A DNA stretch of 64,000 nucleotides from Methylocaldum szegediense. Its GTDB lineage: Bacteria; Pseudomonadota; Gammaproteobacteria; Methylococcales; Methylococcaceae. Under the pieces are notes generated by a model. That model made no database searches, was not told the DNA's origin, and saw only the letters and a program-made list of their open reading frames with translations. Made by a program: the position numbers and the translations under genes. The stretch covers positions 868,001 to 932,000 of the forward strand of contig NZ_OX458333.1 in NCBI RefSeq assembly GCF_949769195.1, given 5' to 3'. Every line of letters starts with the position of its first letter. Position 1 is the stretch's first letter. Below are positions 27,687 through 38,002 of the stretch, in pieces.

Positions 27687-28613
27687 TTACGGCAGCGGCT
27701 GAAGCCCCCGCAGATTTCGGAAGCTGCTGGAACGCACGGTGTCCAGGAAATCCAGCATGAAGGCCGACGCCGCCGCGGACTCCGTGGTCGCGGCATATAA
27801 TGCGCTCCACAGACCTGTCTTGCCGATCGGTTTTGCCAAGACATAATCGCGCTCCAGATAGCTCTGCACCGTCCAGTTGGGCAAGGCCGCGATGCCGCGT
27901 CGGCTGGCGACGAGCTGCAGAATGGCCACGGTCAGCTCGGCGGTGCGCCGCTTCGGCTCTATCCCAACCGGTTTCAACACCTTGCGCACGATGTCCAGCA
28001 TGTCGTCCGGCACCGGATAGCTGATCAATGTTTCTTCGGCGAAATCCTCTGGTTTCAGAAAGGGCTTGGACGCGAACGGATGCTGCCGCGATACCAGTCC
28101 GACGATTTCGAAACTGAACAGCCGGTGGAAAACCAGCCCGGAGCGCGGCTGCGGCTCGGAAACCACCACCAGTTCCGCTCGATTTTCCAACAGTAGGGCC
28201 AATGGGTCGGCGTGAAAGCCCGAGACCAGGTCCAGCTCGATTTCCGGCCAATGCTCGCGGAACTGATCCATGGCCGGCATGAGCCAATCGAAGCACGTAT
28301 GACACTCCACCGCGATGCGGAGCTGCCCGGCTTCGCCCTGGGCGATGCGGGCGACGTCCCGCTCCGCCTCTCCGACCAGCTTCATGACCGTTTCCGCCAG
28401 CGTGTGCAGGCGCTGTCCGGCCGGCGACAGCCGCAGCGGCTGGCTTTTGCGCTCGAACAGGCTGACGCCGTAGTGCTCCTCCAGCTGCTTGATCTGGTGC
28501 GAGATCGCCGACTGGGTGAGATAGAGCCGCGTCGCGGCGCGGGACAAGGTGCCGGTTTCCACGAGCGCCAGCAGCGTCTGCAAGTGGCGAAGCTCCAAAA
28601 TCGACTGGATCAT
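27687..28613 (-). CDS. metR: LysR-type regulator MetR
   Basis: 308 residues. N-terminal winged helix (LRHLQTLLALVETGTLSRAA ... LYLTQSAISHQIKQLE) and LysR effector domain (residues about 90-295). Its divergent position to metE is the classic arrangement in which MetR, with homocysteine as co-inducer, activates metE. The family-specific VSGFHADPLALLL and SYPVPDDMLDIV segments fit MetR. Confidence 0.93.
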   Translation of the reverse strand: MIQSILELRHLQTLLALVETGTLSRAATRLYLTQSAISHQIKQLEEHYGVSLFERKSQPLRLSPAGQRLHTLAETVMKLVGEAERDVARIAQGEAGQLRIAVECHTCFDWLMPAMDQFREHWPEIELDLVSGFHADPLALLLENRAELVVVSEPQPRSGLVFHRLFSFEIVGLVSRQHPFASKPFLKPEDFAEETLISYPVPDDMLDIVRKVLKPVGIEPKRRTAELTVAILQLVASRRGIAALPNWTVQSYLERDYVLAKPIGKTGLWSALYAATTESAAASAFMLDFLDTVRSSSFRNLRGLQPLP

Positions 28614-28719
28614 GAATGAAATCGATGAAGATTATGAAAACAATGAGTTTGAATAATAATCATCGGGAACCGATCATGCCAGTTCCGAATTGATCCGTAA
28701 TTAAAGAGGAGCAGGAATC
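28614..28719. promoter_or_regulatory. metR-metE divergent control region
   Basis: 106 bases between divergent starts, AT-rich. It contains ATTAT...ATAAT (28634-28660 area), a LysR-like dyad, and repeated ATGAA half-sites. GAGGAG precedes the metE ATG. I cannot identify an exact MetR box. Confidence 0.45.
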
Positions 28720-31008
28720 ATGGCGGTGACGCATTCTTTAGGATTTCCTCGCATCGGCGCCCGGCGCGAGTTGAAGCAGGCGCTGGAAGCCTACTGGACC
28801 GGCAAGATCGGCCTTTCGGATTTGACCGAAATCGGCCGACAGCTTCGCGAGCGGCATTGGACGCTGCAGCGCAGGGCAGGGATCGACCTGGTGCCGGTGG
28901 GCGATTTCGCCTACTACGATCAGATGCTGAACATGACGGTGTTGCTCGGCGCCGTTCCGGAACGCTTCGGCATCGGCCACGAGCCCCCGGGTCTCGACCG
29001 CTATTTCGAATTGGCCCGGGGCAACCAGGACCAACCGGCCATGGAGATGACCAAATGGTTCGATACCAACTACCACTACATCGTCCCTGAATTCCGTCGC
29101 GACACAGTGTTTCACCTGGGCGCGGAATGGCTGTTCGAGGAGGTGGGGGAGGCTAAGGCTCTTGGACTCAACGTCAAGCCCGTGCTGATCGGGCCTCTGA
29201 CTTATCTGTTTCTGGGCAAGGCGAAGGACGAGGGTTTCGACCGGTTGGAGCTGTTGCCCCGCTTGCTGCCGGTCTATGCCCAAATCCTCGGGCGGCTCGA
29301 GGAGCAGGGTGTCGCCTGGGTACAGATGGACGAGCCGGCCCTGGTGCTCGATCTGCCTGCGGACTGGCTCGCAGGTTATCGGGAAGCCTACCGCACGCTG
29401 GCGTCGGGGCCGAAGATTCTTCTCGCGACCTATTTCGAGTCGGCGGCGGATCGTGCGGAATTGATGAAAACCCTGCCGGTGAGCGGCCTGCACATCGATG
29501 CGGTCGCAGCGCCGGAGCAGGTGTCGGATTTTCTGGACGGGTATCCTTCGGACAAGATCCTATCGCTCGGACTCATCGACGGTCGCAATGTTTGGCGCAC
29601 GGATCTCGGACGGGCGCTGGCGCTGGCCGAGACTGCTCGCGCGGCCTTGGGCGAGCGCCTGTGGATCGCGCCGAGCTGTTCGCTGCTCCATGTGCCGCTG
29701 GATCTGGAGGCAGAGTCCGAGCTGGACCCCGAGATCAAGAGCTGGCTGGCTTTCGCCGTACAGAAGCTCGAAGAGTTGGCGATCTTAGACAAAGGCTTGC
29801 GGCTGGGTGTCGAGGCGGTCCGAAGCGAATTGGAAACCCAGGCTCGCGCCTTGCGAGAGCGGGCGACCTCGCCGAAGATTCACAATCCGGCGGTCGCGGC
29901 CCGACTCGAAAAACTGACGGAAGCGGATTTCCGGCGTTATTCACCGTTTCCCGAAAGGATCCCGTTGCAGCGGGAAAGGCTGCGGCTGCCTCTCTTTCCC
30001 ACCACTACGATCGGCTCCTTTCCGCAGACCCCGGACATCCGCAAGGCCCGCGCCGATTACCGCAAAGGCGAGCGAAGCGAAGCCCAATACCGGGAAATTA
30101 TGCGCAAGGCCATACGCGAAGCGGTACGCAAGCAGGAAGCCCTCGGCCTGGATCTCCTGGTGCACGGCGAGGCCGAGCGCAACGACATGGTGGAGTATTT
30201 CGCCGAGCAGTTGGAAGGTTTCGCCGTCACCCGACAGGGCTGGGTACAGAGTTACGGCTCTCGCTGCGTCAAGCCGCCGATCATCGTCGGCGACGTATCG
30301 AGACCCAAGCCCATGACCGTGGAATGGATCGCCTATGCCCAAAGGCAGACCCGGAAGCCGGTCAAGGGCATGCTGACCGGCCCCGTAACCATGCTGCAGT
30401 GGTCCTTCGTGCGCGACGATCAGCCCCGAGCGGTCACCGCTTTCCAAATCGCTCTGGCTATTCGCGACGAAGTGGGAGACCTCGAGCAAGCCGGCGTCGC
30501 CGCCATACAGATCGACGAACCCGCGATCCGCGAAGGCTTGCCGCTCAAGCGGCGCGACTGGGACGACTATCTGGACTGGGCGGTAAAAGCGTTTCGCCTG
30601 GCATCATCCGGCGTCGGGGACGATACCCAGATCCACACCCATATGTGCTACTCGGAGTTCGGCGACATTCTGCCCGCCATCACCGATATGGACGCCGACG
30701 TGATCACCATCGAAACCTCCCGTTCGGGGATGGATTTGCTGGCCGCCTTCCGGGAATTCCGCTATCCCAACGACATAGGCCCGGGCGTCTACGACATCCA
30801 TTCCCCCCGCGTGCCGAACAAGGAGGAGATGCTGCGCCTTCTCCAAAAAGCGTGCGAAGCGATTTCGCCCGAGCGGCTTTGGGTCAATCCTGACTGCGGG
30901 CTCAAGACGCGCGGATGGCCGGAAGTGGAGCAGGCCCTGGCGAATATGGTCGAGGCGGCGAAAATGCTACGCCAAAGGTGGGTGATTGAAGGTCGACGCC
31001 GTTCGTGA
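28720..31008 (+). CDS. metE: Cobalamin-independent methionine synthase
   Basis: 762 residues. Transfers a methyl group from 5-methyltetrahydropteroyl-triglutamate to homocysteine. The zinc ligands fall exactly at the E. coli numbers: His641 and Cys643 in [12 protein letters not shown] and Cys726 in [11 protein letters not shown]. The N-terminal [17 protein letters not shown] and C-terminal [17 protein letters not shown] barrels are complete. Strong ribosome site (GAGGAG). Probably activated by the divergent MetR. Confidence 0.97.
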   Translation: MAVTHSLGFPRIGARRELKQALEAYWTGKIGLSDLTEIGRQLRERHWTLQRRAGIDLVPVGDFAYYDQMLNMTVLLGAVPERFGIGHEPPGLDRYFELARGNQDQPAMEMTKWFDTNYHYIVPEFRRDTVFHLGAEWLFEEVGEAKALGLNVKPVLIGPLTYLFLGKAKDEGFDRLELLPRLLPVYAQILGRLEEQGVAWVQMDEPALVLDLPADWLAGYREAYRTLASGPKILLATYFESAADRAELMKTLPVSGLHIDAVAAPEQVSDFLDGYPSDKILSLGLIDGRNVWRTDLGRALALAETARAALGERLWIAPSCSLLHVPLDLEAESELDPEIKSWLAFAVQKLEELAILDKGLRLGVEAVRSELETQARALRERATSPKIHNPAVAARLEKLTEADFRRYSPFPERIPLQRERLRLPLFPTTTIGSFPQTPDIRKARADYRKGERSEAQYREIMRKAIREAVRKQEALGLDLLVHGEAERNDMVEYFAEQLEGFAVTRQGWVQSYGSRCVKPPIIVGDVSRPKPMTVEWIAYAQRQTRKPVKGMLTGPVTMLQWSFVRDDQPRAVTAFQIALAIRDEVGDLEQAGVAAIQIDEPAIREGLPLKRRDWDDYLDWAVKAFRLASSGVGDDTQIHTHMCYSEFGDILPAITDMDADVITIETSRSGMDLLAAFREFRYPNDIGPGVYDIHSPRVPNKEEMLRLLQKACEAISPERLWVNPDCGLKTRGWPEVEQALANMVEAAKMLRQRWVIEGRRRS

Positions 31009-31570
31009 AGCGACGGGTCAGGTGCGCCGTAGGTTCCCGAGGATCCGGATGACCTTCGTGAACGCCATAGCCCGCGCCACCGGGCCGCCGATCCCGAGCC
31101 CGGAAACGGCTTTGAGCAATTGTACGGCGACGAAGATGCGGGCGGCTGTCTTTGTCCAGCGCGGTAATCGTGACGACGATGAAATGTGGATCATGGCAGG
31201 GTGTCTATTCGCGGGAAAGCGACTGTGCGATGACGGGCAGAACTTCCGTGTTCACGCCGGATTCCGGCGAGCCCGGGCGGCCTCCCGCCCGCCAGCCCCC
31301 ATCATCACACAGTGCATGCATTTGCCGTCCTTGGAAACATCCAGAAAGCCGCAGCTCCCTTGGCGCTCTGGGGCGAAACATCCCGCTTCGCACTCGGCGC
31401 GGCATTCCGCTCACCCCGCGGGCCGTGGCCGACGCCGGAGCCGAGTGGAGGGTATTAGATCGCGGCCAAGGACCTGGAACAATACGTGGGGTTACCTAGT
31501 CATGTGTCCGGCGCGCTGATCTAGGGGGCGCTTTCGAGCGAGGCGGTTCGATGCGCGGAGCCCTTCGGAC
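31009..31570. other. Gene-poor gap after metE
   Basis: About 560 bases with no convincing gene. Minus-strand reading gives protein-like shreds (HDPHFIVVTITALDKD near 31155-31200; SPESGVNTEVLPVIAQSLSR near 31205-31265) in different frames, so it may be a decayed gene. No repeats or RNA features seen. Confidence 0.45.
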
Positions 31571-31957
31571 TCAGGTCGACGTTTCGGCCGTGCGGGTTTC
31601 GTATTCGGCCAACTGCTGTTCGACCAGGAGCAGACAAACGCTCATCATCAGCGCATCGTCGGTGAATCCCAGAACAGGGACGACATCCGGAATCAAATCA
31701 ACCGGACTCAAGACATAGAGCAGGGCGGCGGCGACGGCGGAAAGCGCATACCAGGGAATTTGGCGATAAGTGCCGTTCCGGTAGTCCCTCACCAGCGCGA
31801 TCATCAATTTGACATCTTTCAGGAAACAGCCGAGAGAGCCGTTGGATTCGAACGTTCGTTTCAAATCGTCGGCCTTCTCGATGACTCGCTTGATATCGCT
31901 CTCGGTGAGCGTCTTGGCATTGGCTTTCAGCCGTTCTGAAATTTTTTGTCTCAGCAT
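31571..31957 (-). CDS. YkvA/DUF1232-family membrane protein
   Basis: 128 residues. The C-terminal half carries the DUF1232 signature: a hydrophobic helix running into ALLYVLSPVDLIPDVVPVLG followed by FTDDALMM. The N-terminal 60 residues are a charged helical region. GAGAGG precedes the ATG. Function of the family is unknown; it is membrane-associated. Confidence 0.88.
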   Translation of the reverse strand: MLRQKISERLKANAKTLTESDIKRVIEKADDLKRTFESNGSLGCFLKDVKLMIALVRDYRNGTYRQIPWYALSAVAAALLYVLSPVDLIPDVVPVLGFTDDALMMSVCLLLVEQQLAEYETRTAETST

Positions 31958-32234
31958 CGCTTACACCTCTCAAGGAGATTCGAAGAGCACCGATCACAAT
32001 CGTGTGCGTTCGGCAAGGTTCTTCGATTAAGCTAGGTTTCATTCATTCCACAGTAGTCGACGCGATTATCCGCCAATACTCTTCAGTAAAGGGGGCTTAG
32101 TTAAGGAAAGCCGGCGAACGGAGAAGGACTGCCGTGTCGCGGATCGGTAGTACCGGTTGGCATTCCACTGCGCTGGACGGGGTGGAACCGAAATGAACAC
32201 CCTGGCGTTCCTGGTGACTCGTCTCGGCGGATTC

Positions 32235-32600
32235 TCAGAACTCCCAATGGGTCAACAATAAGTAGATGGCGATAGTCATCACGACCACGACGAACGCCAG
32301 AATCGCCAATATCCCCGTTCCACAGGCGAGAAGCGTGAACGGGAATTTCCACGAGGCAAACAGGTTTGCCATGCCTTCGAGTGCCGCCAGCATCGCTAGG
32401 AGCATCCCGAAAATGACAGTCCATTTTGCCGTATAGCCTGGCAGGTAGACCCGTTTGGACCGGTTGCGGCGGTAAGCCGCAGCGCGTTCCAGAAAGGAGC
32501 CCGCATTTACGTTTTCAAAGATCCAGAGCGGCCACAGATAAAGGTAAAGGAGAGAGGGAAGGGACCTGTCGTTACGGATATTCGAGACATCGATATTCAT
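32235..32600 (-). CDS. Small integral membrane protein
   Basis: 121 residues with a strong GGAGG ribosome site. Three hydrophobic segments are visible: SLLYLYLWPLWIF (about 15-28), VIFGMLLAMLAALEGMANLF (about 62-82) and LLACGTGILAILAFVVVVMT (about 90-115). The linker ERAAAYRRNRSKR is basic and likely cytoplasmic. No family recognised. Same strand as the YkvA gene, 277 bases upstream of it. Confidence 0.7.
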   Translation of the reverse strand: MNIDVSNIRNDRSLPSLLYLYLWPLWIFENVNAGSFLERAAAYRRNRSKRVYLPGYTAKWTVIFGMLLAMLAALEGMANLFASWKFPFTLLACGTGILAILAFVVVVMTIAIYLLLTHWEF

Positions 32601-33120
32601 TACTAAGCACCTCCATGATCGTTCAGACCGTCTACCGGCAAATATATTTCATCTGGAGATTCGTTGCAGAACTACGATTCAAACAGTCCGCTTCGGAAAG
32701 CCGAATCCCTGACATCCGACGGCGCCCGAGAACTTGGCAATTAGACCGCAAATGCCGAACTTAGCGGGTTCGGTTCACTCCTGCGCCAGCCTTTGGGCTC
32801 AGATTATCGTCCGGAGCAGCTGTCCATCCACCTTCACGCTGAGGATGTCGATGTGCTTGTTCGGTTCGGTCTCGGTGAGACGCAAGGGGGCTTGGCGGCT
32901 GACATCTCAGAAGAGGAACAAGCGTGCACCGAGGCGGCAAGAGCCGCGGCCACCACGACCGCGCCCGAACGCTTCCAGGTCAGGAAAAAGGGATCTCGAC
33001 AGTGGGACCGCCGGACGCCATCGACAGTCGTAAGATGGGTCTTCGGAAAAGGAAAAAAGAAATTAGTGCTTATTCCTTTGAGACCGTGCCAAAGAGCGGA
33101 GCTACGTCACTTGCAGTTCT
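32601..33120. other. Gap without supported gene
   Basis: About 520 bases. Plus-strand frames such as the one reading YRPEQLSIHLHAEDVDVLVR near 32800 have protein-like start but degenerate afterwards. Possibly decayed; nothing named. Confidence 0.4.
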
Positions 33121-33498
33121 TTACCGCGGCTTCCGGCGTTTGTCGACGCGTTGGAGCGAAATCGTCGGCCCGACTGAGGGCCGCGTTGCGGAGTACGGTG
33201 CTGTCCCACCGTGTTTTGGTGTTCCGTCTACGGCATTACCGATCGTCCGAGTAGACTGGGGTTTGTTTTCCTCAGCCTGATCGTGATCGGAACCGCGCTG
33301 AAAGTCGGAGATTTGCTGTTGCAATGTATTGAGGCGGTGGCGTAGGTCGCGGAGTCGCTCATTCAGATAATCGAAATGAATCTGGAAATAGCGTGCCGAA
33401 GGAAACTCGGCTCCTTCCGCGGTTCCAGGTTCCGAGGCTTGCCTCTCGTTCAAGGTGGCCCTTGGGTCAGAGGCGGGATTATCTTTCTCGGTGTTCAT
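33121..33498 (-). CDS. Hypothetical coiled-coil protein
   Basis: About 125 residues from ATG 33498, which has AAGGA about 7 bases upstream; longer in-frame starts exist. Acidic, low-complexity N-terminus, then a helix predicted to coil (YFQIHFDYLNERLRDLRHRL NTLQQQISDFQRG), then a basic disordered tail (SLQRVDKRRKPR). No family recognised; soluble, possibly a small scaffold or chaperone-like protein. Confidence 0.5.
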   Translation of the reverse strand: MNTEKDNPASDPRATLNERQASEPGTAEGAEFPSARYFQIHFDYLNERLRDLRHRLNTLQQQISDFQRGSDHDQAEENKPQSTRTIGNAVDGTPKHGGTAPYSATRPSVGPTISLQRVDKRRKPR

Positions 33499-34776
33499 GA
33501 GGATTCCTTTCATGTCGTGTCTCAATCCGTAAAGACGTGTGAGCGACGCTAATCCCGCACCTTACGGCGAAAAAATTTTTGGACTGCCGTAAACCTTATT
33601 TAGAACTTATAAACTTTTTTATGGTTGACAGGAAGGCGATCGGAGTCCTGAAGCCGCTGCTATGCCCCTGAATGCTTTCAAAAACACCCTCCTATACGGC
33701 TAGATCGAGCGCCTGCAGTGTCCGGTGCTGGCCTCTCCGGACCTCCGGTCGGACGATGTCCTTGCCGCCCGCCAACAGATCCAGGTGTTACGCTAACGAT
33801 TTGCCGTCCTGCCTCGCGGCTGGGGCGCCCGGAACTCGTTTCGCTGTTCGCCGACGAGCCACCAGCACCGCCTGCCGCGAACACGCCACGACCTACTGGC
33901 TACGTCACGGTTATGCAAGCCGCAAGATGGAGGCGCTGCGGGGAAATCTCGGTGATGCCGGCCTTGCGACGACATCGCGCTAAGTGTCGGTTAAGCGCGG
34001 CGCCGCCGGGAAACCGTGTCGCGGTACTGCGTTACCCTGGCATCTCTGAACCGAAAGGCCTTCGGTCGATCCGATCGATGAGACAATCCGGGGACCGACT
34101 AGAGCACGCACCGGTTCCGAAAGCCGCCGTGCGAGAGAAACTACAAACCGTCGAAAAGCACTGCTCAGGCGGCGATAGAACTGAAACGATCCGGGCGCTA
34201 TCTGCGCGCCCTCAGCGATGAAGGATGCGTGGCAGGCGTTGAGAATCGATGGACGGTGGGTTTGGCCGGGCGAGGTGATTATTCTCCTGTCCCAATCCCA
34301 CCGGCGGAGCGATAAACCGGCACGCTAAACCTACGGCGAGACGCTTCTAGCCAATGGCAGGGTGGTCGCGCGACCAAGCTTGCCAAAGTGGCGCGCACCG
34401 TGAGTCATCGGTAATACCCGCGCCACTGGCCTGGATTCTTTGGCCGACGATTCGGTTCGTCCTCGGCGATCCTTAGCCTAGACGCTCTTGTGACGTGAGT
34501 CGAAGAGCACCAGGCGATCCTGCCGGCGATCAGCAGCGCGACACCGTCGGGAACGATTTGGGTGGCCGCAGGCTAACCAGTAGGGCAAACTCCAGAGGTG
34601 AGGCTCCGTAATAGCGACTGGCGGGACGTTGACAACCCAAGCCAGGATGGCCGCCCGAGGGCTGATTTCAATTCGTGATCTTTCGATGAAGGCCCAAGGT
34701 TATGCCTGTACCACCGGTGTGGATCCGTATGCCGTGATAGTATGGGAACAGGGGACTAGAAATTCCCGGTGCCCGA
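33499..34776. other. 1.3-kb decayed region
   Basis: No intact gene. Several frames show short protein-like runs interrupted by stops, e.g. ERLQCPVLASPDLRSDDVLA with AARQQIQVLR near 33700-33795 and AAIELKRSGRYLRALSDEGC near 34165-34235. They follow one another on the plus strand and may be one old gene. No terminal repeats or IS motifs found. Confidence 0.45.
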
Positions 34777-35817
34777 TTAGGCATCCTCTGCTACGTACCT
34801 CCGTATAGTCGGATCCCAACGAAAGCTCTTGTGCCACGGCTTCTTCTTCGATTTGACAATCTTTTTCGGTTTGACAAGGAGCTTGAAATATCCGTTAGCA
34901 GTGGCCTCGGAGACGATGACAATATTTTCGCCTTCGTAGATATTATGATTCCGAGTGCCATCCTCGTTCCAATCTCCCGCAATATCTTGAAAGTAGTAAA
35001 TAGGTTCGGAGAAGATTGCACGCAGTTCTCCGTCGACTACGGCGAACAGAGTCAGAATTTGAAAATTTCCGCCGCCTCCAGCATAACCTTTACTTATCCC
35101 GGAACGAATGCCAAAAGCAATGTTACTTTTGGTTATGGCGTACTTGGCGAAATCGAACCTGTAGATCTCCTCCGGGAAGAAAAGCGCGTATCTTGATTCG
35201 TTATCTTTGTCTTCGCTCCAAGCGATTCCATCAGGGTTAACGAGATTCGAATGTTCCCAGCTTGCGCCCAAGGGACTTCCCTCGATCCCAGACCAGCTGA
35301 TAACCGTTGATGCCAAAGAAAGGCGCTTTTGTTCGTCATGCTTCAGCATGGCGAGCGCCATCAGGTACTCGTCTTCGGGGTTGCCGCTGGGGTCAACCAC
35401 AACCTTGTCCCGAGGACTGCAAATTGGCTCGCCGTTGTTATATTTGATTACGCTGTCTTTCGTGGCCTGGTTTGGCGCTATGCAGGCAAAAGCAACATAC
35501 ATGTCCTTACCATAGGGCCAGCGTTTCATCCCAACGAGTGTGGCAAGAGACGGATCGGCTTTCGGCAGAATAAGTCGCACAACATCTTCCGCGGTAACGC
35601 CCCTCGGCAGCACAGTGCCAAAACCATCCGGGCGCGTTGAACCACTCATTTGTTCTTCATATATAGCCTTTCCTTCCGGACTTTCGATGGTTCCAAGAAC
35701 CCGGGATAGGGACGACACTGATTTCGGGTTTGGGTTTTGAGCGGAAGCCGGCAGGATGAGCGAAACGGAAATCAGAGTGGCTGCAAGGATTTTGGCGGTA
35801 GTTCTCACGAATGGCAT
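34777..35817 (-). CDS. Secreted hypothetical protein, 346 residues
   Basis: From ATG 35817 there is a signal peptide (TAKILAATLISVSLILPASA) followed by about 320 residues with many aromatic and acidic positions (PYGKDMYVAFACIAPNQA, WEHSNLVNPDGIAWSED, PIYYFQDIAGDWNEDGTRN) and a Lys-rich tail (KPKKIVKSKKKPWHK). Two cysteines (in FACIAP and PICSP) may pair in the periplasm. No family recognised. It heads a group of minus-strand genes for secreted proteins (to 38002). Confidence 0.65.
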   Translation of the reverse strand: MPFVRTTAKILAATLISVSLILPASAQNPNPKSVSSLSRVLGTIESPEGKAIYEEQMSGSTRPDGFGTVLPRGVTAEDVVRLILPKADPSLATLVGMKRWPYGKDMYVAFACIAPNQATKDSVIKYNNGEPICSPRDKVVVDPSGNPEDEYLMALAMLKHDEQKRLSLASTVISWSGIEGSPLGASWEHSNLVNPDGIAWSEDKDNESRYALFFPEEIYRFDFAKYAITKSNIAFGIRSGISKGYAGGGGNFQILTLFAVVDGELRAIFSEPIYYFQDIAGDWNEDGTRNHNIYEGENIVIVSEATANGYFKLLVKPKKIVKSKKKPWHKSFRWDPTIRRYVAEDA

Positions 35818-36060
35818 CTCAGGCAAATTGACAGGTAATGGAAAAGACCGATCTATCCTTGGATTTGAGAATAAACCCGGAAAGCCGCGCCTCGGTTCGG
35901 TTTTCGAATAGCGTGGATACGTCACTTATGTCTGGCGTATTGTCGATAAAACGCCGGCAATAAGCTTGGAATTCTCAGCTAGTTCTTTTATCTTCGACGG
36001 GCGAACGTTGCCATCGAAAAGTGCAGACAGGATAGCAAGACCCCAGGGTCATTAATGCCT

Positions 36061-36430
36061 TAGGCCATCTGCCGGTCACGTTGGCCAACGAGCAAGAGCG
36101 TGCCCCCAGTGGCGAACGGGCGCGCTCTGTTCACCAATTTTCGGTCCATAGAAATGGCATTTGTCGATCAAGGCTACACCGGCGACCAGGCGGCCGAGGC
36201 CGCCCGCCAGCAGGGCATTCGGCTCATCGTGGTCAAGCTGTCGGAGGCCAAAAGCACTTTTGCTCTTGTCCTGGCGTGGGTGGCGGCACTCCATGTCGGC
36301 TGGATTGCTCGGTTTCGGTGCTCGGCTCGCGATGTGAACGATTGGCTGAAACATTGATACGCTTTCAATCTATCGTCTTTGTCATCCTAATGCGTGCCAA
36401 AGGCAGCCCCGTTACCCCAAACGTATAGCG
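36061..36430 (+). pseudogene. IS5-family transposase 3' relic
   Basis: Reads HLPVTLANEQERA, then after a frameshift FVDQGYTGDQAAEAARQQGI with RLIVVKLSEAK, then after another shift ERLAETLIRFQSIVFVILM. These are the C-terminal landmarks of IS5/DDE transposases, but WVVERSFAW is destroyed. N-terminus absent. Confidence 0.7.
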
Positions 36431-36617
36431 CGCCGGAGGCACCTACAGTGCCAGAGCATTAAGGCATCGACCATCTACGTCGTTTATTAGGCGAACAATC
36501 AAATGCCGAAATCGTGGAGCACGCCGTCAATGTGCTCTTACGTCTCAGAACGTCGCACAGGCTGCGCAGATGGCTGACCGACCGCTGTAACGAAATCTTA
36601 GTGGTCTTCGGCTTCGT

Positions 36618-37115
36618 TCACCACCCTGCCTCCACCTTATTGCAATACAGAGCTGACCGATTCGGATCATCGAAGCGCTCTACCAACGCCGGAGCCTCGC
36701 CAGCATCAGCTTGTTCAGACGGTGGGAATACATTCCCGAATACACGCTTAAACGTCTTTTGAGCTTCAGCGAGCGGAACATCAAAGACGATCGAATGAAA
36801 ATCCCACGTACCGGGAATAATGATTTCCGACACAGGAAGACCAAAAAAAGAGTCCTTCACTTTGAAATAGTAGAGGCCATCTTTCTCTTTGTAGGGCGTT
36901 AACCCTCTCTCGGCGAGGTAGGGATGAACCTTTTGCTGTGAGTCCCATGGCGCGTAAAAGAAGTTTGGAAACTCGCACGTTCGGAAACCGGCGAACACTT
37001 CCTCTAAAGTAGTCGCCTTTGCGAACGAGGGGACGGCAAACACGAGGAAATAAACGAGGAGCGGGCGGCAGTAACGATACAAGAATTCGAGTACAGAGCT
37101 AACCGGACGCGTCAT
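36618..37115 (-). CDS. Secreted hypothetical protein, 165 residues
   Basis: From ATG 37115: a hydrophobic signal (YRYCRPLLVYFLVFAVPSFA) then a mature part starting TTLEEVFAGFRTCEFPNFFY. Two cysteines, in FRTCEF and LYCNKVE, may form a disulfide. No clear ribosome site; in-frame starts further upstream are less likely. Unknown family. Resembles neighbouring small secreted proteins in size and in sharing one Cys near each end. Confidence 0.55.
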   Translation of the reverse strand: MTRPVSSVLEFLYRYCRPLLVYFLVFAVPSFAKATTLEEVFAGFRTCEFPNFFYAPWDSQQKVHPYLAERGLTPYKEKDGLYYFKVKDSFFGLPVSEIIIPGTWDFHSIVFDVPLAEAQKTFKRVFGNVFPPSEQADAGEAPALVERFDDPNRSALYCNKVEAGW

Positions 37116-37170
37116 GGAAGGAAACCTGAAAATAAAAAACCATAAGAGTGCTATGTTAGGCCCGGCGACC

Positions 37171-37500
37171 TCACAGGCGCGCGTATTCAAGGATCTCTTG
37201 GCCCATCAGCGAGCCCCCGGAGACTGGTGAAGAGCAATAGAGGAACCGTATCCGTTGGCCCGTGTAGCGGAAACCCCATACCTCGTACGCCTTGAAACAC
37301 TGTTTGGGATAGGCTGGGTTGCGGATGGATGGCAGTTCCTTGGCCTTATCCTGGATTGAAAATGGTTCGTCCGAGCCAAAAAGAAACGCGAGCAGGGGGT
37401 TAGCAGATGAACCCGCATCACTTGCGGACGAGGGCGTTTCGGCTGCGTAGCCCGTGCAGAGTCCTGTTAGACGTATGAGAAAGGCAACTTGTCGAATCAT
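37171..37500 (-). CDS. Secreted hypothetical protein, 109 residues
   Basis: ATG 37500 has AGGGGG just upstream. A short signal peptide (MIRQVAFLIRLTGLCTGYAA) precedes a Ser-rich linker and a mature domain with AYPKQCFKAYEVWGFRYTGQ and IRFLYCSSPVSGG; two Cys may pair. Unknown family. Part of the minus-strand secreted group. Confidence 0.55.
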   Translation of the reverse strand: MIRQVAFLIRLTGLCTGYAAETPSSASDAGSSANPLLAFLFGSDEPFSIQDKAKELPSIRNPAYPKQCFKAYEVWGFRYTGQRIRFLYCSSPVSGGSLMGQEILEYARL

Positions 37501-37579
37501 ATGGTTTCCCCCTAATACCATTGATAGAGCGCGCCGTTAACGCAGCAAGAACGAAGCCTAAAGCTTTCCGGTGTCAGCT

Positions 37580-38002
37580 TCATCGATCTCGCTCTGAGTA
37601 ACAGTTGTCGGCGGGGTGCCCTTTATCCAAAAACTGCTGAAGGCGCTGAGTCCGCTCCCGCGTCAACTTCGTCTTATAATCCGCGTAACACAGCGGCAGA
37701 ATAGTACCCCAACAAGTACTTCCTTCCTCGCACGCGTACATTGCTTCTAACTCCGCATCTCGGAACGCTAACCATGCTCTTTGTGCCGCGCGAAGTTTTT
37801 GAATAAAAATTACATTCTTTTCCTCTTTCTTCAGTAGCGCCCTATAGACCTCATTGAGCTTGCGCTCCGCTTTGTCAAACTCATCGGCCGCGCACGCGTT
37901 AATTTCTAACTGAGTTCCATCTCGATTGCACTTTGGAAGATCTTCGGAATACGTGATTACTGGCGCCAACAGTAAAGTGATAAATACCACCTTTAGTGTC
38001 AT
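37580..38002 (-). CDS. LprI-like lysozyme-inhibitor family protein (DUF1311)
   Basis: 140 residues. Signal peptide (VVFITLLLAPVITYS), then the DUF1311 pattern: CNRDGTQLEINACAADEFDK AERKLNEVYRALL, WLAFRDAELEAMYAC and CWGTILPLCYADYKTKLTRER, with about six cysteines for disulfides. Family members inhibit lysozyme in the periplasm or are of unknown role. Its presence next to other cysteine-bearing secreted proteins suggests a periplasmic defence or envelope group (inference). Confidence 0.82.
   Translation of the reverse strand: MTLKVVFITLLLAPVITYSEDLPKCNRDGTQLEINACAADEFDKAERKLNEVYRALLKKEEKNVIFIQKLRAAQRAWLAFRDAELEAMYACEEGSTCWGTILPLCYADYKTKLTRERTQRLQQFLDKGHPADNCYSERDR

Noticed and set aside
30986-31519. 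A 177-codon frame after metE
   Set aside because: High Arg/Pro/Ala shadow composition, overlaps the metE end and has no recognisable domain.
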